Shown here in pieces: positions 1 to 8,768 of a stretch of DNA of 33,431 nucleotides. Under the pieces are notes generated by a model that was not told where the DNA came from, did no database searches, and saw nothing but the letters and a program-made list of their open reading frames with translations. Position 1 is the stretch's first letter. Each line of letters starts with the position of its first letter. Position numbers and translations under genes: made by a program. Source of the DNA: Campylobacterota bacterium (GTDB lineage Bacteria > Campylobacterota > Campylobacteria > Campylobacterales > Sulfurovaceae); the NCBI GenBank assembly GCA_013153055.1, contig JAADFE010000116.1, forward strand, positions 1-33,431. The letters run 5' to 3'.

Positions 1-88
1 TGGCAGAGAGGAAGGGATTCGAACCCTCGGTGGGTTGCCCCACACACGCGTTCCAGGCGTGCTCCTTCGACCACTCGGACACCTCTCT
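1..88 (-). tRNA. tRNA-Ser (anticodon GGA)
   Basis: Read on the minus strand this is a complete class II tRNA. The 7-bp acceptor stem AGAGAGG/CCTCTCT is followed by discriminator G and an encoded CCA at the very edge of the window. The anticodon stem CACGC/GCGTG carries the loop CTGGAAC, so the anticodon is GGA, reading serine UCC/UCU. A long variable arm and the T-loop GGTTCGAATCC are both visible. All arms fold without mismatches in the acceptor or anticodon stems. Confidence 0.97.
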
Positions 89-170
89 ATATAGTTAAAG
101 ATGGAAATTATAGCAGATACTCTTTAAAAATCGGTGAATTTAAGCTATTTTAAGCTAATTTGGGTTAATA

Positions 171-285
171 TGCCGTTGCCTCTTTTAGACCTATGCAACA
201 GCATTGGTAGGCAACGGGTCAGGATGGGAACATAGCAGCCCACCTACCTTTGTTGTGTGCCGTAGGTATCTGAAAGGGGTTTTTC
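171..285 (+). ncRNA. ffs: Signal recognition particle RNA (4.5S, small bacterial type)
   Basis: The conserved Ffh-binding tip is visible around 217-241: GGTCAGG, an AUG/CAU stem closed by a GGAA tetraloop, then AGCAGCC. Flanking segments pair into one long rod: GGTAGG with CCTACC, GCAACA with TGTTGT, and the outer CTCTTTTAGACCTA with TAGGTATCTGAAAGG. A T-rich run (280-290) follows the base of the rod and fits a terminator. The Alu domain is absent, as in most Gram-negative SRP RNAs. The ends are approximate to a few bases. Confidence 0.9.
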
Positions 286-408
286 TTTTTTGTGCTTTTT
301 TTTATTTAAAACTATTTAATAATACTTCTTTTTATTTATAAATATTATTTATTTTTATTATTTAATAAATAATTAATAAAATTAAATTTTGTAACAATTT
401 CCTTATAG

Positions 409-434
409 TATAATCAATATTATCTATTAAGGAG
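409..434 (+). promoter_or_regulatory. -10 box and ribosome binding site of the PilJ-repeat gene
   Basis: TATAAT at 409-414 lies 30 bases before the start codon. AAGGAG at 429-434 is spaced nine bases from ATG 444. No convincing -35 element is visible. The rest of 286-443 is AT-rich with no other recognisable element. Confidence 0.5.
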
Positions 435-443
435 ATTATTGAA

Positions 444-2117
444 ATGAAACGATTTACTCTACTTTTAGCACTTTTAATGTTTTTTAGCAGTTTACTTTTT
501 GCTTTGACAGATAAAGAGTTAGCTATATCTATTAATTTATCAGGTAAACAGAGAATGTTAACTCAAAAGATGACAAAAGAGGCATTTTTAGTTCGTTCTA
601 ATATAAATAAAGAAAATAATATTAAAAATCTTAAAAATAGTAGTCAATTATTTGATAAAACACTCAAAGGTTTAATAGCAGGAGATAAATCATTAAATCT
701 TGTAGCAATCAAAAATGATGAGATACAAGAGCAGTTACAAAAAGTTGATACGCTTTGGCAACCTTTTTATAAAGAGGTTCAAAATATATTATCAGGAAAA
801 GCTGATGATAGTAGTTATAAATTTTTAGAAGAGAACAATATAGTTTTATTAAAAGAGATGAATAAAGCTGTAGGAATGTATGCCCAAGAGAACAAAGGAA
901 GTAGTAAATTAAAACTAGCTAATGATATAAATTTAGCAGGAAAACAGAGAATGTTGACTCAGAAAATGGGTAAAGATTTGCTATTTGTTAGTAATAAATT
1001 TAAAACAAAACAGTATTTATCAGATTTTAAAAAATCAAGAGAGTTATTTGACAGAACACTAAATGGACTTTTTAATGGGGATAAAGAGTTAAATCTAGTA
1101 GGAACCAATCTTCCAAAGATAACAAACCAGTTAAATGTCGTAAAAAAATTATGGAGTGAAGAGCAACCTATTTTAGATAAGGCTATAAAAGGCAAAGATA
1201 TCCAAAAAGCTATTAATGGTTTGGATAATATTTTAGTAGAGATGAATAGAGCTGTTACAGAGTATACTAAATCTGTTAATAGACAAAAACAGAGACTTAA
1301 ATTTGCTTCTATTATCAATAGTTTTATGAATAAAAATAATACGCTAAAACGATTGGTAAATTTGTCAGGTAAACAGAGAATGTTGACTCAAAGAATGACA
1401 AAACTTTCTCTCTTGGTTTCATCAGGTATAGATAAAGAGAACAATATAGAAAAGCTAAAAAAGTTTTCATCTCTATATGATAGAACACTAAAAGCTTTTA
1501 AAAATGGAGATAAAGAGCTAGAGTGTACACCTATTAAAAATCCAGTTATTGATGAACAGATTGAAGTGATTGAGAAAAAATGGAAGCCATTTTATCAACA
1601 TATTCAAAATATTATAGATGATAAAGATAAAGATAAAAAGTCATTAAAATATGTAGTTGATAACAATGAAGAGTTACTGAAAGTATCTAATGAACTAGTC
1701 AAAAGATATGAAAAATCAAATAAATCTCAAAACTATTTAGATAAGGCTAGACTGCATATAGTAAATGTAGCAGGACGACAGAGGATGCTAACTCAAAAAA
1801 TGACCAAAGAGAAGCTTTTGATTATCAGTGGTCAAAAAGAGTATAAAGAGAAGATAAAAAAGACTATAGAGCTTTTTGATAGCTCTTTGAATGCTTTAAT
1901 AAATGGCGATGCCAATCAAATGATAGTAAAACCAACTAATAAAAAAATCAAAGAGCAGTTAGCAAAAGTTGAGGAGATATGGAAAAAGTTGAAACCTTTG
2001 TATTCAAAATCTAAAAATAGTACTAGAGATTTGGCAATTATTATTACTCAAAATCCTATTTTATTATCAGAGATGAATAAAATGGTAAAAATGGCAGAGG
2101 TTGAGATAGAGTATTAA
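444..2117 (+). CDS. Exported protein of four tandem PilJ-type (type IV pili methyl-accepting N-terminal) repeats
   Basis: A signal peptide (residues 1-19, hydrophobic, ending LLFA) is followed by four repeats of about 120-130 residues. Each opens with a near-identical motif, [IV]N[LV][SA]G[KR]QRMLTQ[KR]M, at residues 30, 163, 306 and 440. Each then carries an LFD/LYDxxL segment, a GD, a W near its middle and a late EMN-like or equivalent segment. This is the signature of the PilJ-type sensor domain, which normally occurs as the periplasmic half of chemoreceptors or sensor kinases. Here there is no second membrane segment, HAMP, methyl-accepting, kinase or GGDEF region, so the protein is probably periplasmic and entirely sensor domain. 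Its stop overlaps the stop of the convergent ATPase gene by four bases. Its ligand and partner are not apparent. Confidence 0.85.
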   Translation: MKRFTLLLALLMFFSSLLFALTDKELAISINLSGKQRMLTQKMTKEAFLVRSNINKENNIKNLKNSSQLFDKTLKGLIAGDKSLNLVAIKNDEIQEQLQKVDTLWQPFYKEVQNILSGKADDSSYKFLEENNIVLLKEMNKAVGMYAQENKGSSKLKLANDINLAGKQRMLTQKMGKDLLFVSNKFKTKQYLSDFKKSRELFDRTLNGLFNGDKELNLVGTNLPKITNQLNVVKKLWSEEQPILDKAIKGKDIQKAINGLDNILVEMNRAVTEYTKSVNRQKQRLKFASIINSFMNKNNTLKRLVNLSGKQRMLTQRMTKLSLLVSSGIDKENNIEKLKKFSSLYDRTLKAFKNGDKELECTPIKNPVIDEQIEVIEKKWKPFYQHIQNIIDDKDKDKKSLKYVVDNNEELLKVSNELVKRYEKSNKSQNYLDKARLHIVNVAGRQRMLTQKMTKEKLLIISGQKEYKEKIKKTIELFDSSLNALINGDANQMIVKPTNKKIKEQLAKVEEIWKKLKPLYSKSKNSTRDLAIIITQNPILLSEMNKMVKMAEVEIEY

Positions 2118-3193
2118 GTCTCATCATTAATAACTACCCACTCATAAAAGGGTAGTGCTTCAAACTCTATACTCTCTATCCAAAAGTTGTATTGGGTTGC
2201 TATGGTTACTATATATACTTTTTTGATACCATTTTTTTTGTATATTGCAAATTTGGAGTGGGCTTTTTTCCAAAAACTCTCTTCGCTTTCAAATGGGGCT
2301 GGTAGAATTAGGACTTGTTTATCTGTCAAGTAACCACTCACTCCAAAAGATTTTATCTCTATTTTGTGTTTTAGCAAAGATAGAGCTATCATTGTATCAA
2401 ACTGTTTTAAAAAGCTCTGTGATAGTGATAGGTACTTAGCTAGTGCAAAATCAAAAAAGAGGAGTTTTTTACTACTAGGTGTAATCGCATCTGGGATAAA
2501 GGAGATAATACCTCTTTGGGTAAACTCTTTGATTTGTTTGTAGATTAAATCTTTGGATATTTTGTATCTCTCTTTTGCATAGTTATATAGCTGAAATGTA
2601 GTTACTGTGGAGCTATTAAAATGAGCTAATACGCTTAGTAGTTTTAGTTCTGATTTATCAAAATGGCTTTTTATAAATGATTGAAATAGTTGCTCTCTTG
2701 GCATATTTTGTGTTGTTAGTTGAGGTAGTGTTCCATGTCTAAGGAATAGATTGAATATCTGTCTCTCTGAGTTTTGTTTTTGAAAAGAGAAAAACTCCTC
2801 ATAATCTAGTAGAGGTACCTCTATAACCTTAAACTCATCTCCATAATCATAGAATTTATTAGAGAGTATAATTAGCTTTTGAGCTGAGGGCAGATACTCA
2901 AAATAGCCATGTTCATAGTGGTCTAAAACCAATATTTTTATACTATTTGACTCTATAAAACCCTCTATATCCTCTTGCATTATATCTATAAACTGAAATT
3001 TTGGGTCATCAAAATCTATATAGAGTATATCCTCTGTATCAAAATTCATTAGATAATCCAGAACCAAATAACTCTTGCCTGATGCTGGAGAGCCATATAT
3101 TAGGACTCTATTGTTATCTGGTATAGAAAATTTTCTCTGATGATAGGTAATAAGCTCATTATTTCTATCATAAAAATACTCTAATAGTTGCAT
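2114..3193 (-). CDS. P-loop ATPase of the AAA_14-like type, function unknown
   Basis: The 359-residue protein has a Walker A motif GSPASGKS at residues 34-41 and a Walker B strand IKILVLD ending at D91. The first third therefore looks like a small AAA+ or STAND-like nucleotide-binding domain. The region around residues 180-240 (FNSSTVTTFQLYNYA, then IYKQIKEFTQRGIISFI) reads like a winged-helix DNA-binding segment. The C-terminal part resembles the nuclease-like tail of AAA_14/DUF4143 ATPases but I cannot assign catalytic residues. It stands alone on the minus strand, converging with the PilJ-repeat gene. Family placement is by pattern only; the cellular role is unknown. Confidence 0.7.
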   Translation of the reverse strand: MQLLEYFYDRNNELITYHQRKFSIPDNNRVLIYGSPASGKSYLVLDYLMNFDTEDILYIDFDDPKFQFIDIMQEDIEGFIESNSIKILVLDHYEHGYFEYLPSAQKLIILSNKFYDYGDEFKVIEVPLLDYEEFFSFQKQNSERQIFNLFLRHGTLPQLTTQNMPREQLFQSFIKSHFDKSELKLLSVLAHFNSSTVTTFQLYNYAKERYKISKDLIYKQIKEFTQRGIISFIPDAITPSSKKLLFFDFALAKYLSLSQSFLKQFDTMIALSLLKHKIEIKSFGVSGYLTDKQVLILPAPFESEESFWKKAHSKFAIYKKNGIKKVYIVTIATQYNFWIESIEFEALPFYEWVVINDET

Positions 3194-3292
3194 ATTTAAT
3201 TACCTTGTACTATTTTTTACTAAAAAAACATATTAAAAATAATAATATTTTAATATTAATAATAGGTAAAAACAGAGATATAAAATTAATTA

Positions 3293-3301
3293 TGTTACAA
3301 T
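3293..3301 (+). promoter_or_regulatory. Extended -10 promoter element of nfo
   Basis: TGTTACAAT reads as an extended -10 (TGn then TACAAT) 32 bases before the nfo start codon. No -35 box stands out. The divergent ATPase gene begins 140 bases from nfo, so this AT-rich gap must hold both promoters. Confidence 0.45.
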
Positions 3302-3333
3302 AGATAAAACAGATAAAAATAGGATAAATATAT

Positions 3334-4227
3334 ATGAAATTTGTAGGAGCTCATGTAAGTGTAAGTGGAGGAGTAGATAATGCTCCATTAAATGCTATGA
3401 AAATAGGTGCAAAAGCCTTTGCTATGTTTACTAAAAATCAGAGACAGTGGGTAGCCAAACCACTTGAAGATAAGATGATAGATAGTTTCAAAGCGAACTT
3501 AAAAAAATCAGGAATATTACCAAAACATGTGTTACCTCATGATAGTTATCTAATCAATTTAGGAAATCCAGATATAGAAAAGCTAGAAAAATCCAGAGAG
3601 GCTTTTATAGATGAGCTTCATAGATGCGACCAGCTTGGATTAGAGTTGCTCAATTTTCACCCTGGTAGCCATCTAGTCAAAGTGGGAAAAAGAGACCCAC
3701 TATATAGTGAAAAAATCTTAGAGGCTGAATTAAACTGTTTGGATTTGATAGCTGAGTCTATGAATATAGCAATAGAAGCTACAAAAGATTTAAATGTCAA
3801 ACTAGTTATAGAGAATACAGCAGGTCAGGGTACAAATCTAGGGTACAAATTTGAACATCTAGCACATCTAATAGATAAGGTTGAAGATAAAAGCAGAGTA
3901 GGAGTTTGTCTGGATACATGTCATACTTTTACAGCAGGATATGACCTAAGAGACAAAGAGGTTTATGAACAGACTATGGATGAGTTTGATAGAGTTGTGG
4001 GGTTTGAGTATCTATCAGGTATGCATATAAATGACTCAAAACCAAAACTAGGAAGTCGTGTAGATAGACACCACTCACTAGGACAAGGTGAGATTGGATG
4101 GGATGCGTTTAGGTTTATAATGAATGATAGTAGGATGGATGATATCCCTTTGATACTAGAGACAATAGATGAGACTATCTGGGCTCAGGAGATACAAGAG
4201 CTATATAATTTAATAGAGGAGGTGTAG
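3334..4227 (+). CDS. nfo: Endonuclease IV (AP endonuclease, deoxyribonuclease IV)
   Basis: This enzyme cleaves DNA 5' to abasic sites in base excision repair and acts in the cytoplasm. All nine trinuclear zinc ligands of the family can be placed: H69, H109, E160, D194, H197, H231, D244, H246 and E276. The diagnostic strings are [34 protein letters not shown] and [12 protein letters not shown]. The length (297 aa) is slightly above the Escherichia coli enzyme (285 aa). ATG at 3334 gives the expected [14 protein letters not shown]-terminus. It appears to be a single-gene unit with an extended -10 promoter just upstream. Confidence 0.97.
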   Translation: MKFVGAHVSVSGGVDNAPLNAMKIGAKAFAMFTKNQRQWVAKPLEDKMIDSFKANLKKSGILPKHVLPHDSYLINLGNPDIEKLEKSREAFIDELHRCDQLGLELLNFHPGSHLVKVGKRDPLYSEKILEAELNCLDLIAESMNIAIEATKDLNVKLVIENTAGQGTNLGYKFEHLAHLIDKVEDKSRVGVCLDTCHTFTAGYDLRDKEVYEQTMDEFDRVVGFEYLSGMHINDSKPKLGSRVDRHHSLGQGEIGWDAFRFIMNDSRMDDIPLILETIDETIWAQEIQELYNLIEEV

Positions 4228-4289
4228 TTGGATTTTTTTAAATGGTATCGGGTGAGAGGTAATAATTTAAATTTATAATAGGAGAAAAT

Positions 4290-5537
4290 ATGAAAAATAT
4301 AATAACAACAGGGATATTGGGGGTGTCTCTATTTATAGTTTTGGGTTGTGGAGATTTCTCTCAACCATCAAATGAGAGTGTAAAAGGAGGAGAGATAGTA
4401 GTTGACTTTTCAGCATCTGCTATGAAAGATACATTAGTATCAAAGGGGATTGCAGATGAGAACAGTACAGTATTTGGATACAAAGCTTATAAAATTCCTT
4501 ATACTACTACTGATGAAGAGGGTAATGAGGTAGAGGTATCTGGACTATTTGTAATACCAACAGGTATGCCAAGTGCTGTAAATAGTATAGGATTGTCTAT
4601 GGTAAGTGATGGACATGGAACTATTTTTGCTAATAGTGATGCTCCATCTGTGATAGCTTCAAACAATGGTACACCTGATGGTTCATCTGTACTATTGACA
4701 TCTCTTGGTGGGTTTGCAACTCTTCAAGCTGATTATATCGGATTTGGAGACTCTTATCAAAAACATTATCATCCATTTATTCTAAAAAAATCATCTGCAA
4801 ACTCTACAATTGATTTTATAAAAGCTGTAAAAACTTTTGCTCATGATAATAATATAACACTCAATAATCAGTTATTTATGACAGGTTATAGCGAGGGTGG
4901 ATATGTAGCATTGTCTGCTTTGCAAAAGATAGAAGAGGATGGAGAGCTGAGTGTAACTATGGCTATACCAATGTCTGGACCTTATGATGTTAATAGAACA
5001 GCTTTTGGGGTGTTATCAACTCCTACTCTATCTGTTCCATCATTTATGGCTGATTTTGGGTATGCTTATGGAAAAGCTTATGATAAAGATACAGATACTA
5101 TTATCAATGAGCCTTATGCCTCTAAATTACCTACTCTATTAGATGGTTCAATAGATAGGGATGCAATAGACCCACAGTTGAGTTATAACACTACAGGTGC
5201 TGATGGACTATTTAATCAAAATTTTGTAAATAGCTTTTTTACAGATAGTAGTTTTTGGTTTAGAGAGGTTGTAGTAGAGAACTCTGTTCATGCTTGGGCT
5301 CCACAGACTACTATTCGATTGGTTCACTGTCAAGGAGATGATGTTATCCCTTATGGTATATCTCAAATTACAGAAGCTACTATGAATGCAATGGGTGCTA
5401 GAGATGTAGCATTAATTCCAGTGGAAGCTACACTTGGGCTTGACTATAATGTAACACATAGTGAGTGTGGAGGATTAGCTTATGGTATTGCAACAAAAAT
5501 ATTTGCTAATGTTAGAAAAGAAACAATCGGATATTAG
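4290..5537 (+). CDS. Lipoprotein alpha/beta-hydrolase, lipase/esterase-like
   Basis: The N-terminus is a lipoprotein signal (hydrophobic residues 4-18, then LGC with C20 as the lipidated cysteine). The rest is an alpha/beta-hydrolase: the nucleophile elbow GYSEGG places the catalytic Ser at 201, GDDVIP gives Asp 350/351 and the THSECG segment gives His390. This arrangement is like secretory lipases and related serine esterases; the true substrate cannot be read from sequence. The ribosome binding site AGGAGAA lies directly before ATG 4290. Eight bases separate it from the FadL-like transporter gene, and the two genes share nearly the same N-terminal codons (MKNI). Together they suggest cell-surface hydrolysis of a lipid or hydrophobic ester followed by uptake of the product. 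Confidence 0.85.
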   Translation: MKNIITTGILGVSLFIVLGCGDFSQPSNESVKGGEIVVDFSASAMKDTLVSKGIADENSTVFGYKAYKIPYTTTDEEGNEVEVSGLFVIPTGMPSAVNSIGLSMVSDGHGTIFANSDAPSVIASNNGTPDGSSVLLTSLGGFATLQADYIGFGDSYQKHYHPFILKKSSANSTIDFIKAVKTFAHDNNITLNNQLFMTGYSEGGYVALSALQKIEEDGELSVTMAIPMSGPYDVNRTAFGVLSTPTLSVPSFMADFGYAYGKAYDKDTDTIINEPYASKLPTLLDGSIDRDAIDPQLSYNTTGADGLFNQNFVNSFFTDSSFWFREVVVENSVHAWAPQTTIRLVHCQGDDVIPYGISQITEATMNAMGARDVALIPVEATLGLDYNVTHSECGGLAYGIATKIFANVRKETIGY

Positions 5538-5545
5538 GAGAAGAT

Positions 5546-6781
5546 ATGAAAAATATAGTAACATTAAGCATAATAACTAGCTCATTTTTAGTAGCAGGGG
5601 CATATAAAGTACCAGAACAGTCTCTAAACTCAATAGCATTGGGAGCTGCATATGTGGCTCATACAGATGGTGCCGATAGTGCCTATTTTAACCCTGCCAA
5701 TATGGTATTTGATGAGAATAATAAGCAAATGATGGAAGCTGGATTGACTTTGGCTCATCTACCTGAGAATAAATTTAGTGGGTATCAAGCTTTATCTGCT
5801 ACTGAGTACTATCAAGCAAATGGAGAGTCTGAGATTGAGAATTTGACACTACCATATCTACACTATGTATCTAATCCAATAGGCAAGATGAGGTGGGGTG
5901 CTAGTTTAACTGTTCCAGGTGGACTTACCAAAAGATGGGAGAGTGACTATCAAAAACTATTTGCCCAAGAGTTTACACTAAAGATTATCGAGTTTAATCC
6001 AGTTTTAGCATATAAAGTTAGCGATAACTTTGCTGTTGGTGGTGGTGTTAGAGTGATATACTCTGAGGGTAAAGTATATAGTGATGGAAATCAAGTAGAT
6101 ATACCTATCAAAAGAGAGATGGAGGGTGATACTGTAGAGTATGGATATAATCTAGCAACTACATATAAACCAACAGAAGATATAAATCTAGCTATAACTT
6201 ATCGTTCTAATATCAATCTAAAAGAGGAAGGTGATGCCAACCTATATATAGGAGGAGTTGGAAAACAGTATAGTGCAGATGTTACAGTACCACTTCCAGC
6301 AGCTCTAAATCTAGCTATTAGTAAAACATGGGTAGATAAGTTTACATTAGAGTTTAACTATGAGAGAACATATTGGTCAAAATATAAGAGTTTGGATTTC
6401 AACTATGGCTCTCCTATTCAAGAACGATTAGTTGAGCCATTTGATGACCCCAAAATCAAAAATTGGAAAGATACAAATACCTTTAGATTGGGTGCAACTA
6501 TCAATATGGGCAATATAACCTATATGATGGCATACGCCAAAGATGAAACACCTATTCCAAAAGAGTATGTAAGCTATGAGCTACCAGATAGTGATGGTGA
6601 GATTGTATCTGTAGGTGTTCGTGTCAAAAATAGTGATGAACTCTCATGGGGATTGGCTTATCTACATGATGAAAAAGATAGTATAACTCTAAAAACTGGA
6701 GAGAACAAAAATGGTATCATAGGTACATTTAGTGGTGGAGGTGCTGATTTATTAACAGTTGGTATGAGTTATAAATTTTAA
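5546..6781 (+). CDS. OmpP1/FadL-family outer membrane transporter for hydrophobic compounds
   Basis: A signal peptide (about 1-18) precedes a FadL-like N-terminus: the run of small residues ALGAAYVAHTDGADSAYFNPANM is the conserved hatch region of this family, here near residues 31-53. The remainder alternates short polar and aromatic beta-strands and ends in YKF, the terminal aromatic needed for barrel insertion. At 411 residues it has the family's usual size. FadL proteins move long-chain fatty acids or other hydrophobic molecules laterally through the barrel wall. It is translated just after the lipoprotein hydrolase and has a strong ribosome binding site (AGGAG, 5536-5540), so the pair is probably one operon. 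Confidence 0.9.
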   Translation: MKNIVTLSIITSSFLVAGAYKVPEQSLNSIALGAAYVAHTDGADSAYFNPANMVFDENNKQMMEAGLTLAHLPENKFSGYQALSATEYYQANGESEIENLTLPYLHYVSNPIGKMRWGASLTVPGGLTKRWESDYQKLFAQEFTLKIIEFNPVLAYKVSDNFAVGGGVRVIYSEGKVYSDGNQVDIPIKREMEGDTVEYGYNLATTYKPTEDINLAITYRSNINLKEEGDANLYIGGVGKQYSADVTVPLPAALNLAISKTWVDKFTLEFNYERTYWSKYKSLDFNYGSPIQERLVEPFDDPKIKNWKDTNTFRLGATINMGNITYMMAYAKDETPIPKEYVSYELPDSDGEIVSVGVRVKNSDELSWGLAYLHDEKDSITLKTGENKNGIIGTFSGGGADLLTVGMSYKF

Positions 6782-6848
6782 GAAATTATTAAAATTTTAG
6801 ATTATTTTATTTATTTAAAATAAATACACCATTCTTACACAATCTTTG

Positions 6849-6857
6849 TGTTATAAT
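6849..6857 (+). promoter_or_regulatory. Extended -10 promoter driving the candidate small RNA
   Basis: TGTTATAAT contains a perfect TATAAT at 6852-6857 with a TGn extension. The predicted transcription start, about seven bases on (near 6864), falls at the foot of the first stem-loop. No long ORF follows until 7037, which has its own -10 box. Confidence 0.6.
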
Positions 6858-6863
6858 ACCACT

Positions 6864-6982
6864 ATGAGAGCTACAGATTACTTCTTCTCCCCTTTTAGGT
6901 AAGTAGCTCTCTGGAAATGATAACTTTTAATTTTATAACTTATTCTCCTCCTCCTTTTGTATATAAAAATTAAAAGTTACCT
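6864..6982 (+). ncRNA. Candidate small RNA: two stem-loops with anti-Shine-Dalgarno-like pyrimidine loops
   Basis: Stem 1 pairs GAGAGCTAC (6866-6874) with GTAGCTCTC (6903-6911), extended by TTAC/GTAA inside a 3-nt bulge. Its 17-nt loop contains TTCTTCTCCCC. Stem 2 pairs 14 bases (6921-6934 with 6966-6979) and presents a loop containing CTCCTCCTCC (6945-6954). The promoter placement at the foot of stem 1 and the lack of any coding potential argue for an RNA gene. Pyrimidine-rich loops of this kind are known from sRNAs that bind Shine-Dalgarno or G-rich leader sequences. No clear poly-U terminator follows stem 2, so the 3' end is uncertain, and a long structured leader of the AAA+ operon remains possible. 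I do not recognise a named family. Confidence 0.5.
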
Positions 6983-7004
6983 ATTTAAATTTTAAATATT
7001 TGGG

Positions 7005-7030
7005 TATAATCAATCATATTTTTTTAGGAT
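7005..7030 (+). promoter_or_regulatory. Promoter -10 and ribosome binding site of the AAA+ ATPase operon
   Basis: TATAAT at 7005-7010 and AGGA at 7026-7029 precede a GTG start at 7037. The implied leader is only about 20 bases. Spacing of the ribosome binding site to the GTG (7 bases) supports that start over the out-of-frame ATG at 7000. Confidence 0.5.
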
Positions 7031-7036
7031 TAAAAA

Positions 7037-8767
7037 GTGAAGTACCTTATAGATTTTATAGAAAAAACAGATGTAGAAAAGACTCAAATATATCCAGATT
7101 TGAAATGCTCCCCAAAAGAGGCAAAAATATTACAGTTTATCTCTCAAAACTTTGTCAAAGGGATAGAAGAGACTCCTGTTATAGAGATTTTGCAAAATTT
7201 CAAATCAGAGGGTTATGAGTATCTCAATCATCTCTCTACTGTTAAAAGATTAATGGATTTGGGTTGGATTGTACAGATTAGTTTTGGTCAAATCAAAATC
7301 CAAGAGGTATCAAAGCTAGAGATACTAAATACCTCTGTTGCCCCTAGTACAGCTCTACTAAGACTTCTTGAAGAGGGTTCTATGGAGGTTGCACTCCCAC
7401 AAATCAAACCATATACAGACCACCTAGAGTATCTCCAAGACCAGTTTGATGTGATTGAACTTCTGCATCAGATGGCTGTATCCAAGCAGGGATTTACAGA
7501 TAGCTCACTCACTCTAGGACGGCTAAAAAACAAACTAGTACTTCTAAGCAAACGGATTGAAGAGAGGCTCAAAATAACAGATGAGCCTATAGTTGTAGAG
7601 GAGTTTTTCAAAGAGAAAGAGTTAGATGAAAAAGAGCAGAAGATATTTCTAGCACTACTAAAAGAGGAGTACTCAGGTGGAGAGGGTCAGCTAAGAGATA
7701 TGAATACTCTAATAGAGATAATATCTATAGATGAGTATGATAAAATTAGAAACCGTGCATTGCTTGAAGATGGCTCAAAGCTTCTGAGTGAGGGGATTAT
7801 AGATTATGAAGAGATACTCAATATGTTTGGAGGGATTAGCCGTTCATTTTATCTCCAAGAGGATATACTACAAAAAATCATCCATCCAAACAAAAAGAAA
7901 AAGGTGACAAAACTCAAATTAGATAAGCTAGTAGAAGAGCAAGATATATTTGAGTGTCTAAAACCGACTACAGATTTAAATGATGTAGTTTTGCACCCAT
8001 CAACTAAAAAGACGCTAGATACTATCATAAAACAGGTTGACAAAGAGGTGTTTGCTAAACTAAAAGCTTGGGGTATCAAAGATAAGAGAAAAGGGATAGA
8101 TGCTAGGATTATATTCTATGGTAGCCCTGGTACTGGTAAGACAATGACTGCTATGAGTTTAGCCAAGACGCTCAAACGACCGATTTTGAGTTTTGACTGT
8201 TCTAAGATTTTATCTATGTATGTTGGAGAGAGTGAAAAGAATGTACGAAAGATATTTGATGACTTTAAGCTTCTCAGCAAAAAGGCAAAAGTTGACCCAA
8301 TCTTGCTTTTGAATGAGGCTGACCAGTTTCTAAGTAGTAGAATAGAGAGAGTAGGAAGTGGTGCTGAGACCATGCACAATCAGATGCAAAATATCTTCCT
8401 AGAACAGATAGAGAAGTTTGAGGGTATCTTGATAGCTACTACCAATCTACTTGATAATATAGACAAAGCCTTTTCAAGAAGATTTAACTACAAAATTGAG
8501 TTTAAAAAGCCTGATAGAAAACAGAGAAAAAGATTATGGCACTTTATGTTACCTGAAAATGCAGACTATGATGAGAAATTTAGTGTAGATGAGTTGGCAA
8601 AATATGAGCTAACAGGTGGGCAGATTAATCTGATAATTCGTAATACTGCCTACAAGGTAGCTATAAAAGATGAGAGTCTATTTACTATCGAGGATTTTTT
8701 AGAAGAGATAGAAAAAGAGTTAGGTAGCAACTTTGATTCTAGTAAAAGTATGGGATTTAGGGTTTAA
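7037..8767 (+). CDS. AAA+ ATPase (SpoVK/FtsH-like AAA core) with long helical N-terminal region
   Basis: The C-terminal half is a classical AAA module: Walker A GSPGTGKT at 362-369, YVGESEKNV substrate-loop region at 395-403, Walker B ILLLNEAD at 422-429, sensor-1 IATTN at 466-470 and arginine fingers SRRF near 480-483. The Walker B carries Asn (N426) where DEAD-type boxes have Asp; the catalytic Glu427 is retained. Residues 20-90 look like a winged-helix segment (helices, then LGWIVQISFGQIKIQ), and residues 190-290 are highly charged and helical. There is no membrane segment. The stop codon is one base before the next gene's ATG, so translation is likely coupled to the outer membrane protein. 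No close named homologue is recognised; chaperone, unfoldase or assembly roles are all possible. Confidence 0.85.
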   Translation: MKYLIDFIEKTDVEKTQIYPDLKCSPKEAKILQFISQNFVKGIEETPVIEILQNFKSEGYEYLNHLSTVKRLMDLGWIVQISFGQIKIQEVSKLEILNTSVAPSTALLRLLEEGSMEVALPQIKPYTDHLEYLQDQFDVIELLHQMAVSKQGFTDSSLTLGRLKNKLVLLSKRIEERLKITDEPIVVEEFFKEKELDEKEQKIFLALLKEEYSGGEGQLRDMNTLIEIISIDEYDKIRNRALLEDGSKLLSEGIIDYEEILNMFGGISRSFYLQEDILQKIIHPNKKKKVTKLKLDKLVEEQDIFECLKPTTDLNDVVLHPSTKKTLDTIIKQVDKEVFAKLKAWGIKDKRKGIDARIIFYGSPGTGKTMTAMSLAKTLKRPILSFDCSKILSMYVGESEKNVRKIFDDFKLLSKKAKVDPILLLNEADQFLSSRIERVGSGAETMHNQMQNIFLEQIEKFEGILIATTNLLDNIDKAFSRRFNYKIEFKKPDRKQRKRLWHFMLPENADYDEKFSVDELAKYELTGGQINLIIRNTAYKVAIKDESLFTIEDFLEEIEKELGSNFDSSKSMGFRV

Positions 8768-8768
8768 G

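Noticed and set aside
959-1318. 119-codon minus-strand frame
   Set aside because: It is a shadow of the second PilJ repeat; its composition reflects the complement of AAA-rich codons.
2245-2439. 64-codon plus-strand frame within the ATPase gene
   Set aside because: It lies wholly antisense to the P-loop ATPase and has no start signal.
7000-7218. 72-codon frame starting with ATG before the AAA+ gene
   Set aside because: It overlaps the AAA+ gene in another frame; the GTG at 7037 has the better ribosome binding site and gives the conserved protein.
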